This document shows positions 41,834 through 52,410 of a stretch of 60,209 nucleotides of DNA, one piece after another (positions within the stretch are counted from its first letter, which is position 1; each line of letters begins with the position of its first letter). The notes under the pieces are model-generated. The model did no database searches. It had not been told where the DNA came from and saw nothing but the letters and a program-made list of their open reading frames with translations. Made by a program: the position numbers and the translations under genes. Origin of the DNA: Candidatus Binataceae bacterium (GTDB taxonomy: Bacteria; Desulfobacterota; Binatia; Binatales; Binataceae); NCBI GenBank assembly GCA_035500095.1, contig DATJXN010000010.1:1-60209 (forward strand), read 5' to 3'.

Positions 41834-42472
41834 TCATCCGTCTGATTGCCGTTTGCGCCCCATCATGTCTTTGACCGACATCACATGTGCGGTTGATGCA
41901 GCGAGGATCACCAGGGTGGCGCGGTGCACGTCGGCCGCCGGCATCGTCCCAAATCCTCTGTCCGGGTAGTCAACGGTCGCGGTCGCGTCGGAAAGAAAGA
42001 TCACGCGATAGTTGCGGAACATCGCGTCGCGGGCAGTCGCATGGCAGCAATTTTCGGTGGTTGTCCCCGAGATGATAACCGTATCGACGCCCCACTCGCG
42101 CAGGATGATCTCGAGGTCGGTGCCAAAAAACGCGCTATAGCGATGCTTCCTGATGACATGCTCGCCCGGGGCGGGAGCCAACTCGCGATAGATCTCCGCT
42201 CCGGGTGTGCCATCGACCAAGGCCGCACGCTTCGCGATCGGCGGATATATGTCATCGAAGAGTCCCATGTCGCATCCGTCATGGCGGTGCACATGAGCGG
42301 TGTAGATGACTCTGATTTTGGCGTCGCGGCAGATGGCGAGCGCTTCGGCAATCTTCGGCACCGCGGCCCGTGCCGCTGGCGTTTCCATCGCCGCGCCGGC
42401 CGCCACAAAGTCGGTTTGCATATCGACCACGATCATCGCGGTTTTTCTCGGCTCGATCGCGTCAATTCGCAT
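41834..42472 (-). CDS. Isochorismatase-family cysteine hydrolase
   Basis: 212 residues with the cysteine-hydrolase triad: Asp17 in MIVVDMQTDF, Lys109 in IRKHRYSAF and Cys142 in SGTTTENCCHATARDA. The cis-peptide region before Cys is typical of the family, which includes nicotinamidase, N-carbamoylsarcosine amidase and biuret or ureidoacrylate hydrolases. The close match of the loop (HRHDGCDMGLFDDI) does not identify the substrate. A stand-alone gene on the minus strand, 135 bp past the end of the cell-shape cluster. Confidence 0.87.
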   Translation of the reverse strand: MRIDAIEPRKTAMIVVDMQTDFVAAGAAMETPAARAAVPKIAEALAICRDAKIRVIYTAHVHRHDGCDMGLFDDIYPPIAKRAALVDGTPGAEIYRELAPAPGEHVIRKHRYSAFFGTDLEIILREWGVDTVIISGTTTENCCHATARDAMFRNYRVIFLSDATATVDYPDRGFGTMPAADVHRATLVILAASTAHVMSVKDMMGRKRQSDG

Positions 42473-42607
42473 TGCTCACCTCCGCGCGGAAAAGACCCTC
42501 AGTCTCGCTGCCCCATAACTATGTTCGTGGCGTTCGTCTTATCGGCATGTTCGAGGTGGGCCGGACGTCAAGGTCACATGCGGCGGGCGCGGGCCGGCCC
42601 GTTTCGG

Positions 42608-43711
42608 TCAGAACAGGTAGCGGCGGGTGTTGACGCTGATCATCACGCCCATCGCCGCCATCATCGCGATCAGCGACGAACCCCCGTAGCTCACCAGCGG
42701 CAGCGGGATTCCCACCACCGGCAGCACCCCGCTCGCCATCCCGACGTTGATCGCGACCTGCCAGAACACGATTGCGGTCAGACCCACGGCGAGCAGTTGT
42801 CCGAAACGGTCGCGGGCATGGCGCGCGATCCAGAGGCCGCGCGCGATAACTCCCACATACAGCGCCATCAGCACCATCGATCCAGCGAAGCCAAATTCTT
42901 CGGCGAAGACCGAAAAGATGAAATCGGTGGTTTGTTCGGGAAGGAAATTCAGCCGCGCCTGAGTGCCCTTGAGAAAGCCCTTGCCCCACGCGCCGCCGGC
43001 GCCGATCGCGATCTCGGACTGGATGATGTGGTAGCCCGCGCCGAGCGGATCGGACTGCGGGTTGAGGAAGCTCACAAGGCGCTGCTTCTGGTAGGGTTTG
43101 AGGAAGTGCCATCCCGCCGGCGCGGCCAGCGCAGCGGCGAGCGTCGCAACCAGCAGCACGCGTCCATTGAGGCCGCTGGTGAAGACCAGCGTCGCCGTCG
43201 CCATCATCAGAACGATCCCGGTGCCGAGGTCCGGCTGCTTGAGCACCAGGACCAACGGCACGCCCAGCAGCACCGCTGGGATGATCATCTGGCGAAAGCT
43301 CCATCCGCCGCGCGGAGGCTCTTCGCGCAGGTACCGAACCATTACCAGCACCAGCGCGATTTTGGCCAGTTCCGACGGCTCCAGCCTGAGCACGCCGAGG
43401 TTGAGCCATCGGCGCGAACCGCCGGTCACGTGCCCCGCCACCATCACCGCCGCCAGCAGCCCGACCGTAAGCGCGTAGAGCGGGTACGCGTAGGTCGCGA
43501 GCGCGCGGTAGTCGAAGAATGCCGCCGCCGCCATCAGCGCCGCGCCCACGCCGATCCAGACGAGCTGGCGCACGACGAGCGGATCGAGCGCGTGCTTGGT
43601 GCCGCCCCACGAGGCGCTAAGCACGCTCAGGAGGCCGACGCCGGCGAGCCCGAGCGTCATCAGGAACAGGGTCCAGTCGAAGTGGTAAACGAGCCGCCGA
43701 TCGAGAGCCAT
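42608..43711 (-). CDS. rodA: Peptidoglycan glycosyltransferase RodA
   Basis: A 367-residue SEDS-family membrane polymerase. It has about ten helices and the signatures LKQPDLGTGIVLM (with the catalytic-region Asp), WGKGFLKGTQARLNFLPEQTTDFIFSVFAEE (quoted as its GTQARLNFLPEQ core) and PLVSYGGSSLIAMM. RodA polymerises lipid II for side-wall synthesis with PBP2. It is the last gene of mreB-mreC-mreD-mrdA-rodA, 11 bp after mrdA. The ATG at 43711 (MALDRRLVYHFDW) was chosen because the upstream reading frame is the overlapping mrdA sequence. Confidence 0.95.
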   Translation of the reverse strand: MALDRRLVYHFDWTLFLMTLGLAGVGLLSVLSASWGGTKHALDPLVVRQLVWIGVGAALMAAAAFFDYRALATYAYPLYALTVGLLAAVMVAGHVTGGSRRWLNLGVLRLEPSELAKIALVLVMVRYLREEPPRGGWSFRQMIIPAVLLGVPLVLVLKQPDLGTGIVLMMATATLVFTSGLNGRVLLVATLAAALAAPAGWHFLKPYQKQRLVSFLNPQSDPLGAGYHIIQSEIAIGAGGAWGKGFLKGTQARLNFLPEQTTDFIFSVFAEEFGFAGSMVLMALYVGVIARGLWIARHARDRFGQLLAVGLTAIVFWQVAINVGMASGVLPVVGIPLPLVSYGGSSLIAMMAAMGVMISVNTRRYLF

Positions 43712-43722
43712 CGCGGTTGCGC

Positions 43723-45663
43723 TCAGTCGCTCCGGTCGGCGACCGTGCCCTCGGGCGGGCTCTCGGGGTCGGAGCCGGGCGCCTCTTGCGGCGCCGCGGG
43801 TGGAGTCACGGCCGGTTTGCTGCCCGGCGGCGGATAGATCTCGAAGAACTTCTGCATGACGTCGTGTACGACCGGTGCCGCCGCACTGCCGCCGTGTCCG
43901 CCGTGCTCGATCACGGCGGCGACGACGATCTGCGGATGCTCCGCGGGCGCGTAGGCCACGAACCATGCGTGGTCACGGTATTTCAACGGCTCCTTGTCCT
44001 CTGGGATGCGCGCGTTGCCGGCCTCCTTCACGACCTGCGAGGTGCCGGTCTTGCCGCATACGGTGATGTTGTCGAGATGGGCCGCGTGCCCGGTGCCGCC
44101 CGCGCCGTTGACCACGTCGCACATTCCGCTACGCACGATTTCGAGGATGACGGGGTCGATCGGGATGCGGCGTTCGACGACGGGCGGGAAGTGCCTGACC
44201 ACGGATCCGTCAAGCGCTTCCTCCGCTTTGACGAACTGCGGCTTGTAGCGGATGCCGCCGTTGGCAATCTCGGACACCACCATCGCCATCTGCAGCGGCG
44301 TAGCCGCGACGTAGCCCTGTCCGATCGCGACCGACAACGTCTCCGCCGGATACCATCGCTGATGGAACCGCTTCTCCTTCCAAAGCGACGAGGGCATCAC
44401 GCCCGGCCGCTCGTTGTCGAGATCGATCCCGGTCCGTTCGCCCATCCCGAGCAGACGGGCCCAGCGGGCGAGGCGGTCGATGCCGAGATGGATGCCGACC
44501 TGGTAAAAGAAGACGTCGCAGGAGCTGACGATCGCGCGATGCACGGAGATCGTGCCATGTCCCTGTTTGCGCCAGCAATGGTATTCGCGATTGCCGTAGT
44601 ACAGCCCGCCCGGGCAGAAGTAGCTGGTCTCGGGGGTGAGCGTCCGTTCTTCGAGCCCCGCGATCGAGTCGACCAGTTTGAAGGTCGAACCGGGCGGATA
44701 AGCCCCGGCGATCACCCGGTTGGTCAGGGGATGCGCGGGGTCGGTGGTCAGCCCGCGCCATCCAACGGCGTTGATCCCGTTGGCGAAGATGTTGGGGTCG
44801 AACGTCGGATGCGAAACCATCGCCAGGATGTAGCCCGTGTTGGGATCGATCGCGACCAGCGCGCCCGACCACGTGCCCATCGCCTTTTCGGCTGCCTGCT
44901 GAACGTCGAGGTCCAGGCTGAGCACGACGCTCTGGCCGGGAATCTCGGGAATTTCGCGCAGCAGCTTGAGCCGGCGGCCGACCGAATCGACCTCGATCTC
45001 CTGGCCTCCGGCCTGGCCGCGCAAATCGCTCTCGAACACGCGCTCCAGACCGAACTTCCCGATCTCGTCGCCCATACGATAGTTGTTCTCGCGACGCAGG
45101 TCGGCCTCAGCCACCTCGCCGACGTAGCCGAGCAGATGCGCCGCCAGTCCGCCGTAGATGTAGTGCCGCTCGGGCATCACCTCGAGGCTCACGCCCGGCA
45201 GCTGCAGCTGATGGGTCTCGAGCGAGACCACCTGTTGCCAGCCCAGATGCTCTTCGACCGTGACCGGATCGAACGGCGGGCGCCCGTCGTCTTCGGCCTG
45301 GCTGAGCTTGGCGGCAATATTGTCCTGGCCGAGCAGGTTCTCCAGCCTTGCGACCGTTTGCTTAACGTTGCGGACGTCCTCGGGCACCATCACCGCATCG
45401 AACGACGGTCTGGTGTCGACGAGCGGGCGATGATGAACGTCGAAGACCAGGCCGCGCAGCGCCGGTTGGCGATGGATGCGGATGCGGTTGCGGTCGGCGA
45501 GTTCGACAAATTCCTTGTGCCGGATGATTTGGAGGTAATAGAGGCGGACCGTTACCACGGCCAGAACGAGAGCGATGAAAGCGGAGAGGATCGCGAGGCG
45601 CGGCTCGATACGCGGGATCGCGCGCGACTGCTTGCTGCTGTTGTAATAACGCCAGCGCGCCAC
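43723..45663 (-). CDS. mrdA: Penicillin-binding protein 2 (transpeptidase MrdA)
   Basis: 646 residues. A single N-terminal membrane helix (LAILSAFIALVLAVVTVRLYY) is followed by the PBP dimerisation domain and the transpeptidase domain. Active-site motifs are S326-TFK (PPGSTFK), the SxD motif near 381 and CGKTGTS. It crosslinks side-wall peptidoglycan with RodA in the elongasome. The start is a GTG at 45663 with GAGGAG eight bases upstream. The C-terminus is a Pro/Glu-rich tail after FFEIYPPPGS. The gene is two bases behind mreD, so the operon is tight. Confidence 0.95.
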   Translation of the reverse strand: MARWRYYNSSKQSRAIPRIEPRLAILSAFIALVLAVVTVRLYYLQIIRHKEFVELADRNRIRIHRQPALRGLVFDVHHRPLVDTRPSFDAVMVPEDVRNVKQTVARLENLLGQDNIAAKLSQAEDDGRPPFDPVTVEEHLGWQQVVSLETHQLQLPGVSLEVMPERHYIYGGLAAHLLGYVGEVAEADLRRENNYRMGDEIGKFGLERVFESDLRGQAGGQEIEVDSVGRRLKLLREIPEIPGQSVVLSLDLDVQQAAEKAMGTWSGALVAIDPNTGYILAMVSHPTFDPNIFANGINAVGWRGLTTDPAHPLTNRVIAGAYPPGSTFKLVDSIAGLEERTLTPETSYFCPGGLYYGNREYHCWRKQGHGTISVHRAIVSSCDVFFYQVGIHLGIDRLARWARLLGMGERTGIDLDNERPGVMPSSLWKEKRFHQRWYPAETLSVAIGQGYVAATPLQMAMVVSEIANGGIRYKPQFVKAEEALDGSVVRHFPPVVERRIPIDPVILEIVRSGMCDVVNGAGGTGHAAHLDNITVCGKTGTSQVVKEAGNARIPEDKEPLKYRDHAWFVAYAPAEHPQIVVAAVIEHGGHGGSAAAPVVHDVMQKFFEIYPPPGSKPAVTPPAAPQEAPGSDPESPPEGTVADRSD

Positions 45664-45665
45664 CG

Positions 45666-46196
45666 TCAGGCTCCTCGCCCAATCCAGCCGCCGCGCGCGC
45701 GGCGTTCCTGGCTGAGCCCCAGCATCCGCCTGAGGCCCGCGGTTAATCCAAACACGGGCGGCGCGCACACCGCGGTCACCGTCGCCTGTAAGAGCGCCGC
45801 CGGCACCAGGGTTGCGAGCTGGTCAGGAGCGCGGAACTGCGTGCCGATAAGAAAGCCGCCGAGGTTCTGGATCAACACCGCGACGAAAGCCAGCACGGCG
45901 CCGGCCTCCGCGCCGGTCGCGGAGCTATGCACGCCGACTTCATATGCGATCAGGTAAATCAGCGTCATCGCAAAGGTGTTGACGCCGAGCTGCGAGCCCG
46001 AAAAGGCGTCCATCGCGTAACCCATCGCAAAGGCTATTATAGGCGCAAGCGCGCGGCGATGCCGCAAGCCCAGATCGACCGCCAGCACCAGCACGAGGTC
46101 GGGCACCAGCGCGCTCAGCGGCAGCCAGCGCGAAGCCGTGGTCTGAACCGCCAGCGCAAGCAGGGTTAAAACGGCGAACAGCGCGGCCAAACGCAC
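45666..46196 (-). CDS. mreD: Rod shape-determining protein MreD
   Basis: A 176-residue integral membrane protein with about five helices and little conserved sequence, as usual for MreD (PDLVLVLAVDLGLRHRRALAPIIAFAMGYAMDAFSG). It starts with GTG at 46196, six bases after mreC. It belongs to the membrane core linking MreB filaments to the RodA-PBP2 synthase. A slightly basic C-terminus (QERRARGGWIGRGA) ends the protein just before mrdA. Confidence 0.88.
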   Translation of the reverse strand: MRLAALFAVLTLLALAVQTTASRWLPLSALVPDLVLVLAVDLGLRHRRALAPIIAFAMGYAMDAFSGSQLGVNTFAMTLIYLIAYEVGVHSSATGAEAGAVLAFVAVLIQNLGGFLIGTQFRAPDQLATLVPAALLQATVTAVCAPPVFGLTAGLRRMLGLSQERRARGGWIGRGA

Positions 46197-46202
46197 GACC
46201 TC

Positions 46203-47054
46203 TCAGCTCTTCGGCCCCGCCGGCGGCGGCTGGGGCATTCGCTGGGTTATCACCAGCACCTGCTCGAGACGGCGAAAATCAGCCGCCGGCGCGATATTGA
46301 CCGTCAGGAACAATCCCGGCCCTTCGCGAACCACCGAGGTCACCTCGCCCACCAGCAGCCCGCGCGGGAAAATCCCGTCCAGGCCCGAGGTAACGATTGT
46401 ATCCCCACTCTTCACGTCCTCCGAACGGTCCACATATTTCATCACCAGCCCGTCGTCGACCACGCCGGCCACGATGCCGCGCACGCGCGAGCGCTGGTCG
46501 AACGCGTCGAGCGCCGAGTTGTGATCGTTGATTAACAGCACGCGCGACGAACTCGGACCAACCGCGATAAGCTTGCCGACCACGCCCTCGGTCGAAAGCA
46601 CGGCCATCCCGGCTTCGAAGCCCTGACCGGCGCCGCCTGCCAGCACCAGCGTGCGCGCGAGACCTGAAGCGTCGCCGCCAATAACGTTGGCCGCCGCCGA
46701 GTTGAGCGCGAGGGCCTGCTTGAGCTCGAGCATGTCGCTCAGATGGAGATTCTCGGCCTCGAGCTCGGCCAGCCGGGCGCGCTGGGTTTCCTCGCGGGCA
46801 AGCTCGGCGCGCAGCCGCGCGTTCTCGCGCTGCACGCCGACCAGGTCGAAGTAGTCATGGAAGATGCTGGCACCGCCGTCGGCCAAGCGCGCGGCGGCGA
46901 CTTGCAGCGGAGCCAAGGCCTCCATCACCAGGCCGCGCGGTCTGGCCGCCCGCTGGTCGGGAAGAACTCCACTCCACAGGAAATGGGCGGAAATGAGCAG
47001 CAGAACCGCACCCGTGATCGGAACGCGGTTACGCCACAGAAAATAGTTTTTCAC
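46203..47054 (-). CDS. mreC: Rod shape-determining protein MreC
   Basis: A 283-residue bitopic protein: N-terminal helix VPITGAVLLLISAHFLWSG, a coiled coil about residues 75-112 (RENARLRAELAREETQRARL), then two beta-barrel lobes with IGGDASGLARTLVLAGG, VLLINDHNSALDAFDQRSR and GDTIVTSGLDGIFPRGLLVGEV, all typical of MreC. It forms periplasmic filaments activating the RodA-PBP2 synthase. The C-terminal PPPAGPKS is short. The gene follows mreB by 63 bp. Confidence 0.94.
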   Translation of the reverse strand: MKNYFLWRNRVPITGAVLLLISAHFLWSGVLPDQRAARPRGLVMEALAPLQVAAARLADGGASIFHDYFDLVGVQRENARLRAELAREETQRARLAELEAENLHLSDMLELKQALALNSAAANVIGGDASGLARTLVLAGGAGQGFEAGMAVLSTEGVVGKLIAVGPSSSRVLLINDHNSALDAFDQRSRVRGIVAGVVDDGLVMKYVDRSEDVKSGDTIVTSGLDGIFPRGLLVGEVTSVVREGPGLFLTVNIAPAADFRRLEQVLVITQRMPQPPPAGPKS

Positions 47055-47117
47055 CGCTATGTGTTTCGGCGATGCCCCTTGGCGTCATCGGCAGGCCGTT
47101 TCGGGCGATGACGCTCG

Positions 47118-48332
<1,215 letters not shown>

Positions 48333-48362
48333 TCAAAAGCCGCAAAATATGATGAGTGCATA

Positions 48363-50273
48363 ATGCTCGACCTGATGCGCAAGCATGCGTACTCGTGGCT
48401 GACCCGCGCGGTCGTTATCGTGCTGATCGGCGTCTTCGCGTTTTGGGGTGTCAGCACCGGCATGTTCACCCGGTTAAAGCCGGTCGCGACCGTGAACGGC
48501 CATCAGATCCTGACCAAAGAGGTCGATCAGCAAGCGGAACAGCTGCGCCGGCGGCTGGAACAGCTCTACGGACCCGAGGCGGCCGCGGCGTTGGCCCGCT
48601 TCAACGTCCGCGAGCAGGCACTCGAGCAGCTTGTCGATCAGCAACTGGTGCTCGATGAAGCCAATCGTTTGGGGCTGAAGATAAGCGATGCCGCCCTGGA
48701 GCGAATGGTCGAGTCACAGGCCGCCTTCCAGGTCGACGGCCGCTTCGATTTCGCCATGTATCAGACGGCGCTGCGCAGCCAGAATATGCGGCCGGCCGAC
48801 TTCGAGTCCGAAGTCCGGCTCGACATGCTGCAGCAACTTATGGAGCGGATGGTTACGCAGACGGTCGAGATCAGCGACAGCGAGCTGCGCCAGATCTACG
48901 ACCAGATGAATCTGAGACTCGCGATGTCTTACGTCGAATTGCCCTACAAAGACTTCGAATCGTCTATCGCCCCCACTGACAAGCAGATCGCCGAGTTCTT
49001 CGAGGCTCATCGCGAACAGTTTCGCGAGCCCGAGCGCATCTCGTTCGACTTCATCCGTTACGATCCCGACAAGCTCGCGGCCAAGGTTAATCCCACGGAC
49101 AGGGAAATCCAGAACTATTACAACCGCGAGCGCGACACCTCATTGACCCATCCCGAACAGGTCCGCGCGCGGCATATTCTGATCGCGGTTGCGCCCGACG
49201 CCACGCCCGCGCAAAAGGCCGCCGCCAAGGCCAAGGCCGACGACCTGCTCAAGCAGATCAAGGGTGGGGCCGACTTCGCCAAGCTGGCCAAGCAGTTCTC
49301 CGACGACCCTGGGACCAGAAATGGCGGAGGCGAACTGGGTTATTTCGGGCAGAGCGAGATGGTGAAGCCGTTTGCCGACGCCGCCTTCACGATGAAGCCG
49401 GGCGAGCTGATCGTGGTCCAGACCCAGTTCGGTTACCACGTCATCCAGGTCGAAGAGCACAAGCTCGCGCGCGTCGAGACGCTGGAGGAGGCGCGCCCGA
49501 AGATCATCGATGCGCTGCGCCATCGCGCAGGCACCGAGCTGGCCCATCAGGCGATCGACCAGGATCTGAGCGATGCGCTCAACGGCAAAGACCTTCAGAC
49601 GCTTGCGGACAAACGCGGCCTCGACTTCGTGAAGACGCCGATGCTGGCCGTCAATGAGGCTACTGCAGAAACCACCGATCCGACGCTGGTGCGCGAGGCG
49701 TTCAAGCTCAATCCCAATGACATTCGCGTAGTCAACGGCCACGACGCGCAGTACATCGTGAAATTCGTCGATCGCAAGCCGAGCTATGTGCCGAAGCTGG
49801 CGGATGTACAAGCCAAGGTTCGCGCCGCGCTGGTGCGTCAGATGGCGGAATTCAAGGCGCGCGATGAGGCCGCCGCCTTCTTCAAACAGGTAAAAAACCC
49901 TGCTGGATTCGCCGCGGCGGCTGCGGCCGCCAAGCTAACCCCGCATACGACGGGTGATTTTTCGCGCGCCGACGGCACAATTCCCGGCATCGGCGAATTC
50001 CATGAGGCGGTGCAGGAAGCGTCGCAGCTTCCCGCCACCCCCGGGATCATCAGCCGCCCGCTCGCTCGCGACGGCAACGCCTACGTATTCGAGGTCTTAA
50101 GCCGCACGCCGCCGACGGACGCTCAATGGAAGGCGGCGAAGGCCTCGTTCAAGGACCAGGTCATCAGGCAGCGGCAGGCGCAGGCGTGGGAGAGCTTTAT
50201 TCAGGACCTGCGTGCGCGCGCGCAAATCTTCGTGCGTCCCGATCTGGTCGGCGAGCGAACCTCCACGAGCTAG
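48363..50273 (+). CDS. ppiD: PpiD/SurA-type peptidylprolyl isomerase
   Basis: 636 residues. A single N-terminal helix (SWLTRAVVIVLIGVFAFWG) anchors the protein in the inner membrane. A SurA-N-like chaperone region (VNGHQILTKEVDQQAEQLRRRL) is followed by a parvulin domain at about 260-355 (VRARHILIAVAPDAT, DFAKLAKQFSDDPG, GGELGYFG, GYHVIQVEEH), then a long C-terminal PpiD region. PpiD helps newly exported proteins fold at the periplasmic exit of the Sec channel. The start has only a weak ribosome site. It is divergent from mreB. Confidence 0.9.
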   Translation: MLDLMRKHAYSWLTRAVVIVLIGVFAFWGVSTGMFTRLKPVATVNGHQILTKEVDQQAEQLRRRLEQLYGPEAAAALARFNVREQALEQLVDQQLVLDEANRLGLKISDAALERMVESQAAFQVDGRFDFAMYQTALRSQNMRPADFESEVRLDMLQQLMERMVTQTVEISDSELRQIYDQMNLRLAMSYVELPYKDFESSIAPTDKQIAEFFEAHREQFREPERISFDFIRYDPDKLAAKVNPTDREIQNYYNRERDTSLTHPEQVRARHILIAVAPDATPAQKAAAKAKADDLLKQIKGGADFAKLAKQFSDDPGTRNGGGELGYFGQSEMVKPFADAAFTMKPGELIVVQTQFGYHVIQVEEHKLARVETLEEARPKIIDALRHRAGTELAHQAIDQDLSDALNGKDLQTLADKRGLDFVKTPMLAVNEATAETTDPTLVREAFKLNPNDIRVVNGHDAQYIVKFVDRKPSYVPKLADVQAKVRAALVRQMAEFKARDEAAAFFKQVKNPAGFAAAAAAAKLTPHTTGDFSRADGTIPGIGEFHEAVQEASQLPATPGIISRPLARDGNAYVFEVLSRTPPTDAQWKAAKASFKDQVIRQRQAQAWESFIQDLRARAQIFVRPDLVGERTSTS

Positions 50274-50357
50274 CTTTCGCAGCCAGGCGGCGCTCCACAT
50301 GGGGACTATCAAGGGCGACAAGCTTCAAGCGCAACGAGATCGAATCCGGAGCAGTGA

Positions 50358-51185
50358 ATGACCTCGTCAGACGACGACCCCCATCCAGTCAATCCAGCGG
50401 CAGACACGAGCGAGTTTTTCCTTCCCGGCGCCGGGGTGAGCGCGCTGCTCATTCACGGGCTCAGCGGGACGCCGTTCGAGATGCGCTATCTCGGCGAGCG
50501 ATTAGCGGCCGCGGGCGTCCGCGTATGCGGCGTGCGCCTGGCCGGTCACGGCGGCACTGCCGAGGAGCTTGGCGCAGCCACGCGCGCGCAATGGTATGAA
50601 AGCGCGGTCGAGGGCTTCGAGCGGCTCCATCGATTCGGCGATCCGGTCGCGGTGGTCGGGTTGTCGATGGGCGCGCTGCTGGCGGCGCGGCTCGCCGCCG
50701 ATCAAGGTGAGGCGGTTGCCGGGGTGGCGAAACTCTCGCCGGCGTTCTTTTTGCCGCTGTGGGTGCGCGGCCCGCTCAAGGCGCTCACCGCGCTCGGTCC
50801 GCTCGCCGACCGCATCTATCTGCGCGGCAAAGGTTCGGACATCTACGATTCCGCCGCGCGCAGCGTGCATCCGTCGGCCCGCCTGATGCCGCTAAGCGCG
50901 GTGCTCGAGCTGTTGAAGCTGTCGGCGGAGGTGCGCCCGCGGCTTGGTCGCGTTGCCCAGCCCGCGCTGGTCATCCACGGGCGGCGCGACCATACCTGTC
51001 CGATGCGCCGTAACGTGGATTTCGTGATGAGCCGTCTCGGCAGCAAGCAAAAGCGCGCCGTGATCCTTGAAGAGAGCTTTCACGTGATTACGGTGGACAG
51101 CGAGAAAGATCGCGTCGCTTCCGAAGTGATCAATTTCGTGGATGCGCTGCGCGCCGGGGCCGAGCGCGCAAGCGCGATGGGCTGA
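50358..51185 (+). CDS. Alpha/beta hydrolase, carboxylesterase-like
   Basis: 275 residues with the esterase pattern of the Est30/YvaK type: LLIHGLSGTPFEMRYLGERLA oxyanion region, nucleophile Ser103 in GLSMG, Asp in HGRRDHTCP and His in ESFHVI near the end. Such enzymes hydrolyse short-chain esters or monoacylglycerols in the cytoplasm. It follows the ppiD-like gene by 84 bp on the same strand and may be read through from it. A disordered N-terminal 18 residues precede the core. Confidence 0.88.
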   Translation: MTSSDDDPHPVNPAADTSEFFLPGAGVSALLIHGLSGTPFEMRYLGERLAAAGVRVCGVRLAGHGGTAEELGAATRAQWYESAVEGFERLHRFGDPVAVVGLSMGALLAARLAADQGEAVAGVAKLSPAFFLPLWVRGPLKALTALGPLADRIYLRGKGSDIYDSAARSVHPSARLMPLSAVLELLKLSAEVRPRLGRVAQPALVIHGRRDHTCPMRRNVDFVMSRLGSKQKRAVILEESFHVITVDSEKDRVASEVINFVDALRAGAERASAMG

Positions 51186-51216
51186 GCTTTTTTTCGACGG
51201 CTGCGCTTGCGGAGTC

Positions 51217-51960
51217 TCAGCGCAACCCGGCGCTCGCCAGCCGGAAATCGGGATTCCAGCCAAACTCGCGGCGCGCCTTGACTATCGACACCGTGCCGTC
51301 GTCCTCGGCGATGTTGTAGATTCCCGGCTTGCCGCGCTCGATCGCGAGGACCGCGGCCTGCGCCGCAGCGTCCACGTGCACCGCCGGCTTGCCGGGCGCA
51401 GTCTCGAAACCGCTTCCCGGGCCATAGAACATCCCGTAGCGCAGCACGATACCGTCGAACCCGGGGGTTGAGACCGCGAGCCGCTCAAGGGTCGTGACGC
51501 CTTCCATCGTGGTGCGCCACGGCTCTTCGGTCGGGGACATCAGCGGCGCGCCCTCTTCATATGGCTTGGGCCCCTCGGCGTAAACGAAGGCGATACTCTG
51601 CGCGATGAAACGGCGCGCGCCCGCGCCGAGCGCGGCGCCGACGAGGTTGCGCGTGCCATCGATACGCAGGCGCGCGTTGCGGATTAATCCCTCGGCCATC
51701 AACTCCGCCTTGAGCCCGGGCGGCAGGTCGGTGAGTTGATGGACCACGACGTCGGGCCGCGCCGCCGCGACGGCGGCCGTAAGCGCGGATGGATCAAACG
51801 CGTCGACCACGACGGGCGTGACGCCGGCGGCGCGCAGTTCCTCGGCCTTGGACGCGGCGCGCGTGGTGCCTGTCACTTCATAGCCGGCCGCGCGCAGGAG
51901 CGGCAGCATTCGGCGTCCGACCGCGCCTGTCGCACCCGCAAGAAAGATTTTTTTCGCCAT
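51217..51960 (-). CDS. NAD-dependent epimerase/dehydratase (extended SDR)
   Basis: 247 residues starting MAKKIFLAGATGAVGRRMLPLL, with the GATGAVG nucleotide-binding loop, DVVVHQLTDLPPG, SIAFVYAEGPKPYEEGAPL and the YNIAEDDG end region. Its family includes sugar-nucleotide epimerases and reductases, but the shorter C-terminal domain here points to an NmrA/isoflavone-like reductase or a general dehydrogenase. Convergent with the esterase gene. The ATG at 51960 starts at the first beta strand. Confidence 0.85.
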   Translation of the reverse strand: MAKKIFLAGATGAVGRRMLPLLRAAGYEVTGTTRAASKAEELRAAGVTPVVVDAFDPSALTAAVAAARPDVVVHQLTDLPPGLKAELMAEGLIRNARLRIDGTRNLVGAALGAGARRFIAQSIAFVYAEGPKPYEEGAPLMSPTEEPWRTTMEGVTTLERLAVSTPGFDGIVLRYGMFYGPGSGFETAPGKPAVHVDAAAQAAVLAIERGKPGIYNIAEDDGTVSIVKARREFGWNPDFRLASAGLR

Positions 51961-51991
51961 CGGACATTGCCGCCTTTTCCGCCGCCGCGCG

Positions 51992-52309
51992 TCAGCCGGC
52001 CGGGTAATGCTCTTCGAGCATGTATTTGACGTCGGGGCGATGGAGTGCCTCGATGAAGCAGATCTCGCCGGCGGCGTTGAGGTCAATGATCAGGAAGCCC
52101 TCCGTCGCCGGCAACTGGACCGTGCTCGCGACTTTGACCTCGGCCGCGGTCGCGAAGCTCGCGCAATTATCGTCGCCGCAGTCGCAGATCGATTCGATCT
52201 GGAGCAGACGCAGCTGATTGCACAGCGGCTCCGCGCCGCACTCGCGCAACAGGTGCGCCATTTCCTCGACCAGGTCGGGTAAAACTTCGCTGAGCAGCGG
52301 TCCGGGCAT
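51992..52309 (-). CDS. Small protein with CxCGDDxC motif, unknown function
   Basis: 105 residues; the N-terminal half is helical (VLPDLVEEMAHLLRECGAEPLCNQL) and the C-terminal half has the motif ICDCGDDNCASF, followed by FLIIDLNAAGEICFIEALHRP. A related CGCGDxxCxSF pattern occurs in small uncharacterised bacterial proteins, so this looks real. The cysteine cluster might bind zinc. The gene ends 31 bp before the epimerase start and is probably co-transcribed with it. Confidence 0.7.
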   Translation of the reverse strand: MPGPLLSEVLPDLVEEMAHLLRECGAEPLCNQLRLLQIESICDCGDDNCASFATAAEVKVASTVQLPATEGFLIIDLNAAGEICFIEALHRPDVKYMLEEHYPAG

Positions 52310-52324
52310 CGCGCCTAGAGCCTA

Positions 52325-52348
52325 GCGGCAAGCCGCGCGCCAATCAAA
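52325..52348 (+). repeat. 24-bp direct repeat, left copy
   Basis: This 24-bp sequence beginning GCGGCAAGCCGCGCGCC is identical to 56249-56272. It contains the small palindrome GCGGC-AA-GCCGC. Around this copy CCTAGCGGC (52321) and GCCGCTAGG (52372) form a 9-bp inverted repeat. GCATCGCG lies upstream and GCGGCCGC downstream in both copies at similar distances, so each is part of a longer diverged structured repeat. Confidence 0.8.
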
Positions 52349-52410
52349 TTTAGTTCAATCCGCACGATGCGGCCGCTAGGCCGCGCTTCGCGCGCATGCA
52401 CGTCGCTGGA

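Noticed and set aside
43717..45957. Very long open frame on the plus strand opposite mrdA
   Set aside because: It is the antisense of a clear PBP2 gene, rich in Arg/His/Asp with no domain pattern; high GC content keeps opposite frames open.
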